64,000 bases of DNA from positions 654,479 to 718,478 of the forward strand of contig UBMI01000009.1 of NCBI GenBank assembly GCA_900466475.1. The letters are read 5' to 3'. This DNA is from Hyphomicrobiales bacterium (lineage in GTDB: Bacteria; Pseudomonadota; Alphaproteobacteria; Rhizobiales; Rhizobiaceae). Positions 42,748 through 52,377 of the stretch are shown here, in pieces. A program made the position numbers and the translations under genes. The notes under the pieces were generated by a model. The model did not search any database. It had not been told where the DNA came from and saw only the letters and a list, made by a program, of their open reading frames with translations. Positions within the stretch are counted from its first letter, which is position 1. Every line of letters begins with the position of its first letter.

Positions 42748-43152
42748 ATGAAGAAAACCTATCACGGAAGCTGCCATTGCGGCCGGATTCGCTACGAGGC
42801 CGATATCGACCTTCAGGCCGGGACGGGAAAGTGCAATTGCTCGATCTGCTGGAAGCTCCGCTACTGGGGCACGAACATCAAGCCAGAGGATTTTCGCCTG
42901 TTATGCGAGGAGACAGGCATCAGCGACTATCAGTTCGGAACCTTCTCGGGGCATCATCGCTTCTGCGCCAATTGCGGGGTGCCCGCATATGGCGACGGTT
43001 ACATCGAGGCAATGGGCGGCGCCTATGTCTCGATCAATCTCGCCTGCCTTGACGATCTCGATCCCGCCGAGCTTGTGGAGGCGCCGGTGCAATATTTCGA
43101 TGGCAGGAATAACAGCTGGTGGACCGTTCCGGCCGAAACGAGACATCTCTGA
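42748..43152 (+). CDS. GFA family protein
   Basis: A 134-aa zinc protein of the glutathione-dependent formaldehyde-activating (GFA) family. Zinc ligands: CHC (Cys9, Cys11), CNCSIC (Cys29, 31, 34) and FCANC (Cys73, 76), the expected two-zinc pattern. AAGGAGGAG before ATG 42748. The family is large, and few members truly form S-hydroxymethyl-glutathione. It is controlled by the divergent MarR gene, which fits an aldehyde- or thiol-responsive role. Confidence 0.88.
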   Translation: MKKTYHGSCHCGRIRYEADIDLQAGTGKCNCSICWKLRYWGTNIKPEDFRLLCEETGISDYQFGTFSGHHRFCANCGVPAYGDGYIEAMGGAYVSINLACLDDLDPAELVEAPVQYFDGRNNSWWTVPAETRHL

Positions 43153-43160
43153 AAAAGAAA

Positions 43161-43187
43161 GAGCAGCTGACTCTTAATCAGCTGCTC
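43161..43187 (-). terminator. Terminator of ilvD
   Basis: GAGCAGCTGA/TCAGCTGCTC 10-bp perfect stem with a 7-nt loop, followed on the minus strand by TTTCTTTTTC. It begins 24 bp after the ilvD stop and also ends the convergent GFA gene. Confidence 0.85.
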
Positions 43188-43210
43188 CAACTAATCTGCG
43201 AAAAGCCGGA

Positions 43211-45049
43211 TTATCGCGCGTTCAGGTCGCGAACGGCGCCGCGATCGGCGCTGGTTGCGAAGGCCGCATAGGCCTTGAGCGCGGTCGAGACGTTGCGCTT
43301 GCGCGGCTCGGCCGGATGCCAGCCCTTCTGATCCTGCTCGGCGCGGCGGGCGGCCAGTTCCGCATCGTCGACACGCAGGCTGATCGTACGGTTCGGGATA
43401 TCGATATCGATCATGTCGCCTTCGCGTACCAAGCCGATCGTGCCGCCGTTTGCCGCTTCCGGCGAAGCATGGCCGATCGAAAGACCTGAGGTGCCGCCGG
43501 AGAACCGGCCGTCGGTGATCAGCGCACACGCCTTGCCGAGGCCCTTCGACTTCAGATAACTCGTCGGATAGAGCATTTCCTGCATGCCGGGGCCGCCCTT
43601 GGGGCCTTCGTAGCGGATCACGACGACATCGCCGGCCTTGACCTCATTGGCGAGGATCGCCTTGACGGAAGCATCCTGGCTTTCGAAAACGCGGGCCGGG
43701 CCAGAGAATTTCAGGATCGATTCATCGACACCTGCGGTCTTCACGATACAGCCGTCAACCGCCAGATTGCCCTTGAGGACAGCAAGGCCGCCATCTTTGG
43801 AGAAGGGATGTTCCACGGAACGAATGACGCCGCCCACGCGGTCGGTATCGAGTTCGTCCCAGCGGGCTTCCTGGCTGAAGGCAACCTGTGTCGGTATGCC
43901 GCCGGGAGCGGCACGGTAGAATTTGCGGACGGTATCGCTGTTGGTGCGGGTAATATCCCAACGATCGATCGCATCGCCGAGCGTCTCGGCATGAACCGTC
44001 GGGCAGTCGCGATTGAGGAGGCCACCCTTCTCGAGCTCACCGAGGATCGACATGATGCCGCCGGCGCGGTGAACATCTTCCATGTGAACGTCGGACTTGG
44101 CGGGCGCGACCTTGGAAAGGCAGGGAACGCGGCGAGACAGCGCGTCGATGTCGGCCATGGTGAAATCCACCTCGCCTTCATGCGCAGCTGCGAGGATGTG
44201 CAGAACCGTATTGGTGGAGCCGCCCATGGCGATATCGAGCGCCATGGCATTCTCGAAAGCCTGCTTGGAGGCAATCACGCGCGGCAGGGCCTTCTCGTCT
44301 TCCTGCTCGTAATAACGACGAGCGAGATCGACGATCAGGTGGCCGGCTTCAACGAAGAGGCGCTTTCGGTCGGCGTGCGTTGCAAGGGTCGAGCCGTTGC
44401 CGGGCAGCGACAGGCCGAGCGCCTCCGTCAGGCAGTTCATGGAGTTTGCGGTAAACATGCCGGAGCATGAACCGCAGGTCGGACAGGCCGAACGCTCGAT
44501 GACCTTGACGTCTTCATCGGAAATCTTGTCATCGGCAGCCGCGACCATGGCGTCAACGAGGTCGAGCGCATGGGTCTTGCCATGCAGGACGACCTTGCCG
44601 GCCTCCATCGGGCCGCCGGAGACGAAGACCGTGGGTATGTTGAGGCGGAGTGATGCCATCAGCATGCCGGGTGTGATCTTATCGCAGTTGGAGATGCAGA
44701 CCATGGCGTCGGCACAGTGCGCATTGACCATGTATTCGACGCTATCGGCGATCAGCTCGCGCGAGGGCAGCGAATAGAGCATCCCGTCGTGGCCCATGGC
44801 GATGCCGTCATCGACGGCAATTGTGTTAAACTCCTTGGCCACACCGCCGGCCGCTTCGATTTCGCGGGCGACGAGCTGGCCGAGATCCTTGAGGTGCACG
44901 TGGCCGGGCACGAACTGCGTGAAGGAGTTGACCACAGCGATAATCGGCTTGCCGAAATCAGAATCCTTCATGCCCGTGGCGCGCCAAAGGCCGCGCGCGC
45001 CCGCCATGTTGCGGCCGTGGGTGGTGGTTCTGGAACGATAAGCTGGCAT
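43211..45049 (-). CDS. ilvD: Dihydroxy-acid dehydratase
   Basis: A 612-aa iron-sulfur enzyme of branched-chain amino acid synthesis that dehydrates 2,3-dihydroxyacids. Start [26 protein letters not shown] (GAGGA upstream) rather than the five codons further out. Cluster cysteines in [10 protein letters not shown] and [18 protein letters not shown] are present, as is the C-terminal [12 protein letters not shown] and [12 protein letters not shown]. Together with ilvA in this window it supplies isoleucine/valine synthesis, though the genes are far apart. Confidence 0.97.
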   Translation of the reverse strand: MPAYRSRTTTHGRNMAGARGLWRATGMKDSDFGKPIIAVVNSFTQFVPGHVHLKDLGQLVAREIEAAGGVAKEFNTIAVDDGIAMGHDGMLYSLPSRELIADSVEYMVNAHCADAMVCISNCDKITPGMLMASLRLNIPTVFVSGGPMEAGKVVLHGKTHALDLVDAMVAAADDKISDEDVKVIERSACPTCGSCSGMFTANSMNCLTEALGLSLPGNGSTLATHADRKRLFVEAGHLIVDLARRYYEQEDEKALPRVIASKQAFENAMALDIAMGGSTNTVLHILAAAHEGEVDFTMADIDALSRRVPCLSKVAPAKSDVHMEDVHRAGGIMSILGELEKGGLLNRDCPTVHAETLGDAIDRWDITRTNSDTVRKFYRAAPGGIPTQVAFSQEARWDELDTDRVGGVIRSVEHPFSKDGGLAVLKGNLAVDGCIVKTAGVDESILKFSGPARVFESQDASVKAILANEVKAGDVVVIRYEGPKGGPGMQEMLYPTSYLKSKGLGKACALITDGRFSGGTSGLSIGHASPEAANGGTIGLVREGDMIDIDIPNRTISLRVDDAELAARRAEQDQKGWHPAEPRKRNVSTALKAYAAFATSADRGAVRDLNAR

Positions 45050-45367
45050 CGGTGTCTTCCTCAATATCCAGGAATTGTCTGGCGGTGCTGGGCGGCAAGG
45101 GATTTGCGAAGGCCGGGCAGTCGCTGCTTTTTGGAATTGTCCTAATCCAATCGGCCCAAGCTGTCACTACCGCGAATGCCCAAAGCGGTACGGGCCGCAC
45201 CATCAGGCACATACGGATACCAGGGCACTTTTGTTACCGTCTATTCCATCACGGACGAACACAAAAAATTGGCTTTTCGTCCCTAAGATTCAAGGCATAC
45301 ACACTGATCCAAAGCGCGCTATCTGCGTCTAAAGATTCACGGGTCGCCCCGCCCAGGAGGAATTCGA
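45050..45367. other. 318-bp intergenic region between ilvD and msrP
   Basis: No gene or clear element. It should hold both divergent promoters. A GGACGAA/TTCGTCC inverted repeat (45253-45259 with 45276-45282) is the only notable repeat. I saw no attenuator leader peptide for ilvD. Confidence 0.5.
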
Positions 45368-46315
45368 ATGCCAGCCTATCGTCCGCCCAAGATCCGCTCC
45401 TCGGAGATCACACCGCGCGAGGCCTACCTGAAGCGCCGGGAATTTCTCGGCGCTGCGACGTTTGGCGCGATGGCGCTCTACGGCGCCGGCAAGGCGAGTG
45501 CGGCAGCGCTTACGACCGTCAAGAGCAAGTACACGGTCGACGACAAGCTGACGCCGATCAAAGACGTGACCACCTACAACAACTTCTACGAATTCGGCCT
45601 CGACAAGGGCGATCCTGCGGCACTCTCCGGCAAATTCAAGCCGCTGCCCTGGACGATCAAGGTCGACGGCATGGTCAACAAGCCCGGCACCTTCGATATC
45701 GAGGCGCTGATGAAGGAGTTCCCGATCGAGGAGCGCGTCTATCGCATGCGCTGCGTGGAGGCCTGGTCGATGGTCATTCCGTGGGACGGCTTTCCGCTCG
45801 CCTCACTTCTCGACAAGGTAGAGCCGCAGGGCAGTGCCAAATATGTTGCCTTCGAGACGGTCGTCCGCCCGGAGGAGATGCCCGGCCAGGCCGGCCTCTT
45901 CCAGTCGCTGAACTGGCCCTATGTCGAGGGCCTGCGCATGGATGAGGCGCGCCACCCGCTGACGCTGCTCGCCGTCGGACTCTATGGCGAAACGCTGCCG
46001 AACCAGAATGGCGCGCCGGTGCGCCTCGTCGTGCCGTGGAAATACGGCTTCAAGGGCATCAAATCGATCGTGCGCATCACGCTGACCGACCAGCAGCCGA
46101 AGAATACCTGGCAGGTCACCAATCCGCAGGAATACGGCTTCTATGCCAACGTCAATCCTGCTGTCGACCATCCGCGCTGGAGCCAGGCGACCGAGCGGCG
46201 CATCGGCGAAAGCGGCTTTTTTGGTGCCAGTCGCCACCCCACCCTGCCCTTCAACGGCTATGCCGACGAAGTTGCCAGCCTCTACAACGGCATGGATCTG
46301 AGGGTGAATTTCTGA
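45368..46315 (+). CDS. msrP: Protein-methionine-sulfoxide reductase catalytic subunit MsrP
   Basis: A 315-aa molybdopterin enzyme that repairs oxidised methionines in periplasmic proteins. Tat signal [18 protein letters not shown]. The molybdenum ligand is Cys129 in [21 protein letters not shown] precedes the ATG. The stop overlaps the ATG of msrQ, its haem-containing membrane partner, so they are translated together. Electrons come from the quinone pool via MsrQ. Confidence 0.96.
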   Translation: MPAYRPPKIRSSEITPREAYLKRREFLGAATFGAMALYGAGKASAAALTTVKSKYTVDDKLTPIKDVTTYNNFYEFGLDKGDPAALSGKFKPLPWTIKVDGMVNKPGTFDIEALMKEFPIEERVYRMRCVEAWSMVIPWDGFPLASLLDKVEPQGSAKYVAFETVVRPEEMPGQAGLFQSLNWPYVEGLRMDEARHPLTLLAVGLYGETLPNQNGAPVRLVVPWKYGFKGIKSIVRITLTDQQPKNTWQVTNPQEYGFYANVNPAVDHPRWSQATERRIGESGFFGASRHPTLPFNGYADEVASLYNGMDLRVNF

Positions 46316-46974
46316 TGACGGCGTTTTCGCTCGCCATTCCGAAGCGCTGGCAGCCTGCCTCAGTCTGGCTGCTCTATGTCGTCGGGCTCGTGCCCGCCGC
46401 CTGGTATTTCTACCTCGGCGCGACGGATCAGCTCGGCGCCGATCCGGTGAAGACATTCGAGCTCTTTCTCGGCATCTGGACGATTCGTTTCCTGATCCTG
46501 ACGCTTGCCGTCACACCTGCCCGCGATCTCCTCGGCTGGAATTACCTGCGCTATCGGCGCGCGCTCGGTCTTCTTACCTTCTACTACGCGCTGATGCATT
46601 TCACCGTCTACATGGTACTCGATCAGGCGCTGGATATCGCTGCCGTCATCGACGACGTCGTGAAGCGTCCCTTCATCATGTTCGGCATGGGTGCATTGGC
46701 GATGCTCGTCCCGCTTGCCATCACATCCAACAATTTCTCGATCCGCAGGCTTGGCAAGAACTGGATCTGGCTCCATCGTCTCGTCTACATCATCGGTGCC
46801 TCAGCCGCGCTGCACTTTGCGCTATCGACGAAGATCCTCGACCTCGAGCAGTATACTTATATCGGACTGATCATCGCTCTCATTCTCTACCGCTCCTACA
46901 AGCCGATCGGGCGGAGCCGCAAGAAGGGACAAGTGCGGCCACGCGGGCGTACGGCAGCATCGACAGCGTCTTAG
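46315..46974 (+). CDS. msrQ: Haem-binding membrane subunit MsrQ
   Basis: A 219-aa integral membrane b-type cytochrome that passes electrons from quinones to MsrP. Six hydrophobic helices with the histidines MHFTVYMV and LHRLVYIIGA typical of the YedZ family. The start codon is inside the msrP stop (ATGA). Its 3' end overlaps the convergent DUF2809 gene by 4 bp. Adjacent and co-oriented with msrP, it completes the MsrPQ system. Confidence 0.94.
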   Translation: MTAFSLAIPKRWQPASVWLLYVVGLVPAAWYFYLGATDQLGADPVKTFELFLGIWTIRFLILTLAVTPARDLLGWNYLRYRRALGLLTFYYALMHFTVYMVLDQALDIAAVIDDVVKRPFIMFGMGALAMLVPLAITSNNFSIRRLGKNWIWLHRLVYIIGASAALHFALSTKILDLEQYTYIGLIIALILYRSYKPIGRSRKKGQVRPRGRTAASTAS

Positions 46975-47414
46975 AGGTCTGCGTCGACCTGCAAAGACGA
47001 TGATGGCTTGCGCGCGGGGTCAAGCCCGTAAGCGACTGCGATCCCGATAGTGTATGCGACGATATTCCAGAGCGAGAATACCCGCCCCAACAGCAAGGCA
47101 CCCGCGGTCGTCAGTCGAAAGGCATCCAGCCAGGGCACATGATATAGACGGAACAGCTCGACGCAGATGGCGGCAACAAGCGCCGTCGCGGTAATTGCCG
47201 CGGGTCGAATTCCGCTATGGAGACCCGCAATCACAACGGCCAGCAGGAAATAGACCATCGCCCCCCAGAGCAGTGATCCACCATATTTGACGAGGAAGAA
47301 GGGCAAATCGACGGAATAGCCGAAGCGCCTGAGCATCAGGCCCGAAATGATGATCAGGATTAGGGCTGCGAGGCGCTGCAACTGCCTGCCTTGAATCATT
47401 CCGCTCAATTGCAA
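46971..47414 (-). CDS. DUF2809 family membrane protein
   Basis: A 147-aa protein with four hydrophobic segments. The GLMLRRFG, KYGGSLLWGAMVYFLL, ELFRLYHVPWLDAFRLTTAGALLLGRVFSLWNIVAY pattern matches DUF2809. ATG 47414 or 47399 may be used. The family is of unknown function and often lies next to transport or membrane genes. It is convergent with msrQ by a 4-bp overlap. Confidence 0.8.
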   Translation of the reverse strand: MQLSGMIQGRQLQRLAALILIIISGLMLRRFGYSVDLPFFLVKYGGSLLWGAMVYFLLAVVIAGLHSGIRPAAITATALVAAICVELFRLYHVPWLDAFRLTTAGALLLGRVFSLWNIVAYTIGIAVAYGLDPARKPSSSLQVDADL

Positions 47415-47548
47415 TCGACCACCATGATCTCAACTGATTTGAACGCCTAATTGCGAAGCAGCAAATTATCAAGCTGGTGCTGTCCTGGCTTAACCGAGCC
47501 TGATAGCTTCCCACTGCTTCGAAACGAGTCCGGATCAGTCGCAAGAAC

Positions 47549-48418
47549 ATGCCGAAAGTTGCCGCGCTTCAAGGATTGCTTCCTCTACTGGACAAGCATC
47601 TGATCGACCAACCGGCCGATCTTGCGCGCAGCGGCATTGAACGTTTCGTTCTTGAATTCTTCTATTTCGGCGTCAAGGAAGCCCGGGCCTGCCTCTTCGC
47701 GGGTCTGTTTTTTCTGTCGGTTTTTCTGGTGCCGCGTGCAGGCATCATCGGCATCCCGCGCTACGATCTGCTGCTGATCATCGCTCTTGCCATCCAGACA
47801 TGGATGGTCTGGGCAAAACTCGAAACCATCGACGAATTGAAGGCGATCTCGGTCTTCCATCTGGTCGGTTTTGCGCTGGAGGTCTTCAAGACTTCCGGCA
47901 ACGCGCCATCATGGAGCTATCCCGATTTCGCCTATACCAAGCTGTTTGGCGTGCCGCTCTTTTCCGGCTTCATGTATGCGGCTGTCGGCAGCTATGTCAT
48001 TCAGGCCTGGCGCCTTTTTGATCTGCGCGTGAGACATCACCCACCTTACTGGATGGCCGGGCTGATGGCCCTGGCGATCTATGCCAACTTCTTCACACAT
48101 CACTATATCGGGGACTATCGCTGGTACATTGCCGCCTGCACGCTCGGCCTCTATGCGCGAACGACCGTGGTCTTCAGACCCTATGATCGGAACCGCAAAA
48201 TGCCCCTGCTTCTCGCCTTCGGCCTGATCGGCTTCTTCATCTGGCTTGCAGAGAACATCAGCACCTTCTTCGGCGTGTGGCGCTATCAGAACCAGATCGG
48301 CGCCTGGTCGACCGTGCACATCGGCAAATGGAGTTCGTGGTGCCTGCTGGTAATCATGACGTTCACGATCGTCGCCAATCTGAAGCACATCAAACACAAG
48401 ATCCACGTGCCCGATTGA
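47549..48418 (+). CDS. DUF817 family membrane protein
   Basis: A 289-aa integral membrane protein with about eight hydrophobic segments. FLEFFYFGVKEAR..., the GFALEVFKTSGNAPSWSYPD segment, and a C-terminal AENISTFFGVWRYQNQIGAWSTVHIGKWSSW match the DUF817 pattern as I recall it. No function is known. A VOC gene follows 28 bp downstream with an unusual TTG start. Confidence 0.78.
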   Translation: MPKVAALQGLLPLLDKHLIDQPADLARSGIERFVLEFFYFGVKEARACLFAGLFFLSVFLVPRAGIIGIPRYDLLLIIALAIQTWMVWAKLETIDELKAISVFHLVGFALEVFKTSGNAPSWSYPDFAYTKLFGVPLFSGFMYAAVGSYVIQAWRLFDLRVRHHPPYWMAGLMALAIYANFFTHHYIGDYRWYIAACTLGLYARTTVVFRPYDRNRKMPLLLAFGLIGFFIWLAENISTFFGVWRYQNQIGAWSTVHIGKWSSWCLLVIMTFTIVANLKHIKHKIHVPD

Positions 48419-48446
48419 ACCTCTCAGTCCATGAGGAGGATGAGAC

Positions 48447-48830
48447 TTGATTGACCATATCACCGTCGCCGTCAGCGATCTCACGAAGAGCAGGGTCTTT
48501 TATGAGAAAGCCTTCGCGCCTTTGGGGTATACGCTGTCTTTTGGGAAAGAAGAGGTATTCTGGGCTTTCGACATCGGCAATGGCTGCCTGTTCGAGATCC
48601 AGCAAACCGATAGCACTGCGCCTCTGACACGCATCCACGTGGCCTTCCGCGCCAATAACAGAGCGGAAGTCGATGCTTTCTATCAAAGCGCGCTGGCAGC
48701 CGGCGCGCAGGATAATGGTGCACCTGGCCCGCGCCCGGACTACACGCCTCACTATTACGCCTGCTTCATTCTCGATCCCGACGGCTACAATATCGAAGCC
48801 ATGATCAATCAGCCGCCTGAGAAAGCTTGA
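48447..48830 (+). CDS. VOC (glyoxalase/bleomycin-resistance) family protein
   Basis: A 127-aa protein of the vicinal oxygen chelate fold. It starts MIDHITVAVSDLTKSRVFYEKAF with a TTG codon, because GAGGAGGATGAGAC precedes it at the right distance and no ATG is available at the same point. Metal-site histidine near the N-terminus (DHITV) and the YYACFILDPDGYNIE C-terminal strand with Glu are present. Substrate unknown; probably a dioxygenase, lyase or binding protein. Confidence 0.88.
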   Translation: MIDHITVAVSDLTKSRVFYEKAFAPLGYTLSFGKEEVFWAFDIGNGCLFEIQQTDSTAPLTRIHVAFRANNRAEVDAFYQSALAAGAQDNGAPGPRPDYTPHYYACFILDPDGYNIEAMINQPPEKA

Positions 48831-48856
48831 GCGGGAGCGATCTCAACCGCACAACG

Positions 48857-48882
48857 AAAAAAGCCGGGCAGAGCCCGGCTTT
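48857..48882 (-). terminator. Terminator of the ribosomal protein cluster after rplQ
   Basis: AAAGCCGGGC - AGA - GCCCGGCTTT, 10-bp perfect stem, followed on the minus strand by more T residues. It starts 24 bp after the rplQ stop and can also end the convergent VOC transcript. Confidence 0.93.
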
Positions 48883-48905
48883 CCTGTTTCCGCAACCGGA
48901 AAATC

Positions 48906-49328
48906 TTATGCAGCGACAGACTGCTCTTCAGCAGCGACGCGAGCCTTGTCTGCTGCGCCCTTTGCGTAGGTGTCGCGGTCAACGAATTCGATGACGGCGA
49001 GAGCGGCGTTGTCGCCCTGGCGGAAGCCGGCCTTCATGATACGCAGGTAGCCGCCGTTGCGGGTAGCGTAACGCGAAGCGATCGTGTCGAACAGCTTGTT
49101 GACGACAACAGCGTCCTTGATCTGCGAGATCGCCTGACGACGAGCGTGCAGGTCGCCGCGCTTGCCGAGGGTGACGAGCTTCTCGACGATCGGACGGATT
49201 TCCTTGGCCTTCGGCAGGGTCGTAACGATCTGCTCGTGGGTGATGAGCGAAGCCGCCATGTTGGCGAACATCGCCTTGCGGTGGCTTGCAGTTCTATTCA
49301 GCTTGCGGCCGGCTTTACCATGGCGCAT
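48906..49328 (-). CDS. rplQ: 50S ribosomal protein L17
   Basis: A 140-aa large-subunit protein and last gene of the cluster. Opening [34 protein letters not shown] is diagnostic of L17. The C-terminal extension with [16 protein letters not shown] is typical for alphaproteobacteria. The gap of 179 bp from rpoA contains a terminator-like hairpin. Confidence 0.98.
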   Translation of the reverse strand: MRHGKAGRKLNRTASHRKAMFANMAASLITHEQIVTTLPKAKEIRPIVEKLVTLGKRGDLHARRQAISQIKDAVVVNKLFDTIASRYATRNGGYLRIMKAGFRQGDNAALAVIEFVDRDTYAKGAADKARVAAEEQSVAA

Positions 49329-49418
49329 TGCTATTCTCCTTTAATGCAGTGCCCTTACTTCGTTACCGGGCCTGCCGTTTCCTGGCACATGCAGGCGATA
49401 TGCCTGCTGTTTGACTGG

Positions 49419-49447
49419 AAAAGGCAGCCGTTAAGAACCTGCCTTTT
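49419..49447 (-). terminator. Hairpin with U-tract between rpoA and rplQ
   Basis: AAAAGGCAG (49419-49427) and CTGCCTTTT (49439-49447) form a 9-bp perfect stem with an 11-nt loop. On the minus strand the hairpin ends in TTTT. It is 61 bp downstream of the rpoA stop; it may only partly terminate, since rplQ follows. Confidence 0.7.
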
Positions 49448-49507
49448 TGTTATGTTCTGCGATCGGCGTGCGGGCGGAAAACCGCTTCACACTTTTCCTC
49501 ACGCCGC

Positions 49508-50518
49508 TCAGTACTGGTCTTCGTAGCGCTTGGCGAGATCTTCGATGTTCTCGGGCGGCCATGCCGGCACTTCCATGCCGAGGTGCAGGCCCATGGAAGC
49601 GAGAACTTCCTTGATTTCGTTCAGCGACTTGCGACCAAAGTTCGGGGTGCGGAGCATTTCTGCTTCGGTCTTCTGAATGAGGTCGCCGATGTAGACGATG
49701 TTGTCGTTCTTCAGGCAGTTTGCCGAACGAACGGACAGTTCGAGCTCGTCCACCTTCTTGAGGAGCGCCGGGTTGAAGGCCAGTTCGGTGACTGCTTCTT
49801 CTTCGGCTTCCTTCTGCGGTTCGTCGAAGTTGACGAAGACGCCAAGCTGGTCCTGGAGGATGCGAGCCGCGAAAGCGACGGCATCTTCGCCCGAGACAGA
49901 GCCATCGGTTTCGATGGTCATGGTCAGCTTGTCGTAGTCGAGAACCTGTCCTTCACGGGTATTTTCAACCTTGTAGGACACCTTCTTGACCGGCGAATAG
50001 AGGCTGTCGACCGGGATGAGACCGATCGGAGCATCTTCCGCACGATTGCGCTCGGCCGGGACGTAGCCCTTGCCGTTGTTGACGGTGAACTCCATGCGGA
50101 TTTCGGCACCCTCGTCGAGCGTGCAGATGACATGCTCGGGGTTGAGGATTTCGATATCGCCGACCGTCTGAATGTCGCCAGCCGTTACAACACCTGGACC
50201 CTGCTTGCGCACGACCATGCGCTTGGCATCGTCGCCATCCATCTTGATGGCGATTTCCTTGATGTTGAGCACGATGTCCGTAACGTCTTCACGGACGCCC
50301 GGGATCGACGAGAATTCATGCAGCACGCCGTCGATCTGCACGGCCGTAACAGCGGCACCGCGCAGAGAGGAGAGCAGAACGCGGCGCAGCGCGTTGCCGA
50401 GGGTGAGGCCGAAACCGCGCTCGAGCGGCTCTGCAACGAGAGTCGCCTTGGTGCGCGAGCTCGAAGAGAACTCCACCTTGTTCGGCTTGATCAATTCCTG
50501 CCAGTTTTTCTGAATCAT
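49508..50518 (-). CDS. rpoA: RNA polymerase subunit alpha
   Basis: A 336-aa subunit that seeds RNA polymerase assembly. N-terminal domain about 1-235 ([21 protein letters not shown] is the dimer region). A flexible linker rich in acidic residues, then the C-terminal domain ([21 protein letters not shown]), which binds UP elements and activators. It lies in the alpha operon between rpsK and rplQ. Gap from rpsK 97 bp with two hairpins. Confidence 0.98.
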   Translation of the reverse strand: MIQKNWQELIKPNKVEFSSSSRTKATLVAEPLERGFGLTLGNALRRVLLSSLRGAAVTAVQIDGVLHEFSSIPGVREDVTDIVLNIKEIAIKMDGDDAKRMVVRKQGPGVVTAGDIQTVGDIEILNPEHVICTLDEGAEIRMEFTVNNGKGYVPAERNRAEDAPIGLIPVDSLYSPVKKVSYKVENTREGQVLDYDKLTMTIETDGSVSGEDAVAFAARILQDQLGVFVNFDEPQKEAEEEAVTELAFNPALLKKVDELELSVRSANCLKNDNIVYIGDLIQKTEAEMLRTPNFGRKSLNEIKEVLASMGLHLGMEVPAWPPENIEDLAKRYEDQY

Positions 50519-50535
50519 GTTTTAGCCTTCCGTTC

Positions 50536-50601
50536 GTTGCCACCATCCAATCGTGGCAACCGAGCTTGAAAACCACCGGGAGCGCAGAGGCGCTCACCGG
50601 T
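50536..50601 (-). terminator. Two hairpins between rpsK and rpoA
   Basis: GTTGCCAC/GTGGCAAC (50536-50543 with 50553-50560, 8-bp perfect) and ACCGG-GAGCGC/GCGCTC-A-CCGGT (50575-50601, loop of four) stand in tandem in a 97-bp gap. Neither has a U-tract, so they may be regulatory or processing structures. Confidence 0.5.
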
Positions 50602-50615
50602 GACGATAGCGATGA

Positions 50616-51005
50616 TCAGACGCGGCGCTTCTTGCGCGGACGGCAGCCATTGTGCGGGATCGGGGTCACGTCGCGGATGGACGTGATCATGAAACCGGCA
50701 GCCTGGAGCGCGCGCAGAGCCGATTCACGGCCGGAACCCGGGCCGCAGACTTCGACTTCAAGCGACTTCATGCCATGTTCCTGAGCCTTCTTGGCGCAGT
50801 CTTCGGCAGCGATCTGGGCAGCGAACGGGGTCGACTTGCGCGAGCCCTTGAAGCCCTTGGCGCCAGCAGACGACCAGGCAATCGCATTGCCCTGCGCGTC
50901 GGTGATGGTGATCATCGTGTTGTTGAAGGTCGAGTTGACGTGAGCGACACCCGACGAGATGTTCTTACGTTCGCGACGGCGAACGCGGACGGCTTCCTTA
51001 GCCAT
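50616..51005 (-). CDS. rpsK: 30S ribosomal protein S11
   Basis: A 129-aa small-subunit protein. It begins [30 protein letters not shown] and ends CRPRKKRRV, both diagnostic. Part of the alpha operon. The 133-bp gap from rpsM contains a hairpin with a U-tract. Confidence 0.98.
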   Translation of the reverse strand: MAKEAVRVRRRERKNISSGVAHVNSTFNNTMITITDAQGNAIAWSSAGAKGFKGSRKSTPFAAQIAAEDCAKKAQEHGMKSLEVEVCGPGSGRESALRALQAAGFMITSIRDVTPIPHNGCRPRKKRRV

Positions 51006-51087
51006 GGTATTCCTTTCTTGGATCTCTTCACCGCCGTAATCCCAGCGGCTACACCGGAACAGCGCCTATATGGCCCCGCTCCAAACT

Positions 51088-51117
51088 CAAAAGAGGCCGG
51101 CGCAGACCGCCAGCCTC
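51088..51117 (-). terminator. Terminator-like hairpin between rpsM and rpsK
   Basis: GAGGCCGGCG - CAGAC - CGCCAGCCTC (10-bp stem, one G-U; 51093-51102 with 51108-51117) followed on the minus strand by TTTTGAGTTT. It begins 22 bp after the rpsM stop. Confidence 0.65.
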
Positions 51118-51138
51118 CCCATCCCGGTTTCCCGGAAA

Positions 51139-51507
51139 TTACTTCTTCTTACCAGCGATCGCCTTTGCCGGGCCCTTACGGGTACGGGCATTGGTGTGCG
51201 TGCGCTGACCGCGGACCGGAAGGCCGCGACGGTGACGCAGGCCGCGGTAGCAGCCAAGGTCCATCAGACGCTTGATGTTCATCGAGGTTTCGCGACGAAG
51301 ATCGCCTTCGACCTGGTAGTCGCGGTCGATGGTTTCGCGGATCTGAAGAACTTCAGCGTCCGTGAGCTGATGAACGCGGCGATCAGCCGGAATACCGACC
51401 TTTTCGATGATCTCCTGCGCGAATTTCTGTCCGATCCCGTGAATGTAGGTCAGCGCGATGACGACGCGCTTTGCAGTCGGGATGTTGACGCCAGCGATAC
51501 GTGCCAC
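51139..51507 (-). CDS. rpsM: 30S ribosomal protein S13
   Basis: A 122-aa small-subunit head protein. It starts with GTG 51507 ([26 protein letters not shown]), because AAGGAG precedes this codon and longer starts would add an unrelated leader. Ends [23 protein letters not shown]. First gene after adk; the 219-bp gap upstream carries hairpins. Confidence 0.97.
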   Translation of the reverse strand: MARIAGVNIPTAKRVVIALTYIHGIGQKFAQEIIEKVGIPADRRVHQLTDAEVLQIRETIDRDYQVEGDLRRETSMNIKRLMDLGCYRGLRHRRGLPVRGQRTHTNARTRKGPAKAIAGKKK

Positions 51508-51583
51508 GCCTATTCTCCTTGCATTCCAGTTGCCATCCGGCAATAGGGCTTCGTTATGCAGCCAAAGGCCGCTCGTTCAAATT

Positions 51584-51636
51584 CGGGTTCGTAACATCGC
51601 AAAACGACCGAACCCGGATTTCCTTCGGGAAATCCG
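51584..51636 (-). terminator. Nested hairpins between adk and rpsM
   Basis: CGGGTTCG/CGAACCCG (51584-51591 with 51609-51616) and CGGATTTCC-TTCG-GGAAATCCG (51615-51636, 9-bp stem) overlap by two bases, so they are mutually exclusive or stacked. The second has a stable tetraloop. On the minus strand GTTTTG lies in the loop of the first. Possible attenuator. Confidence 0.55.
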
Positions 51637-51726
51637 CGCCGATCGCAAGGAATGTCGCGAGTTGGCGCGGTTTAGCGGAATCAGTGCAAAAAAGCAACCG
51701 TTCCCGCCAAGTTTATTTTCAAAGCT

Positions 51727-52377
51727 TTAAAGCTTGGAAAGAATGCCTTCGATCTCGGCGGTAACCTGATCGATTTCGGCCATGCCATCCACGGACTTCA
51801 GTTTGCCCTTGGCGTAGTAATAGCCGATCAGCGGCGAGGTTTCCTTGTAGTAGACCTCGAGACGCTTGGTCATTGTCTCGGCATTGTCGTCAGGACGACG
51901 CTTGAAGTGGGTCGAGCCGCACTTGTCGCAGACGCCTTCCTTGACCGGGACCTTGTCGGAGTCGTGATAGACAGTGCCGCACTGGGCACAGGAATAACGG
52001 CCTGCCACCCGGCGGACCAGCTCCTTGTCGTCGACACGGAATTCGATAACGACTGAGAGATCGAGACCCTTGGCCTTCAGCATCGCCTCTGTGGCATCTG
52101 CCTGCACAAGCGTGCGCGGGAAGCCGTCGAGGATGAAGCCGTTAGCGCAATCGGGCTGATCGATTCGCTCGGATACGATGGCGTTGACAATCTCGTCCGA
52201 GACCAAGTTTCCGGCGTCCATGACAGCCTTGGCGCGCTTGCCGACTTCAGTACCTGCCTGAACGGCGGCGCGCAGCATGTCACCCGTGGAAAGCTGTGGA
52301 ATGCCATGCTTTTCCACGATCCGCTGGGCCTGGGTCCCCTTACCCGCGCCCGGCGGCCCCAAAAGTATAAGTCTCAT
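51727..52377 (-). CDS. adk: Adenylate kinase with zinc-type LID
   Basis: A 216-aa enzyme that equilibrates ATP, AMP and ADP. The P-loop is GPPGAGKGT (residues 8-16). The LID has four cysteines (Cys130, Cys133, Cys150, Cys153), the pattern of a zinc-stabilised LID rather than the cysteine-free version of E. coli. It overlaps secY by 4 bp, a common alphaproteobacterial arrangement. Confidence 0.97.
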   Translation of the reverse strand: MRLILLGPPGAGKGTQAQRIVEKHGIPQLSTGDMLRAAVQAGTEVGKRAKAVMDAGNLVSDEIVNAIVSERIDQPDCANGFILDGFPRTLVQADATEAMLKAKGLDLSVVIEFRVDDKELVRRVAGRYSCAQCGTVYHDSDKVPVKEGVCDKCGSTHFKRRPDDNAETMTKRLEVYYKETSPLIGYYYAKGKLKSVDGMAEIDQVTAEIEGILSKL

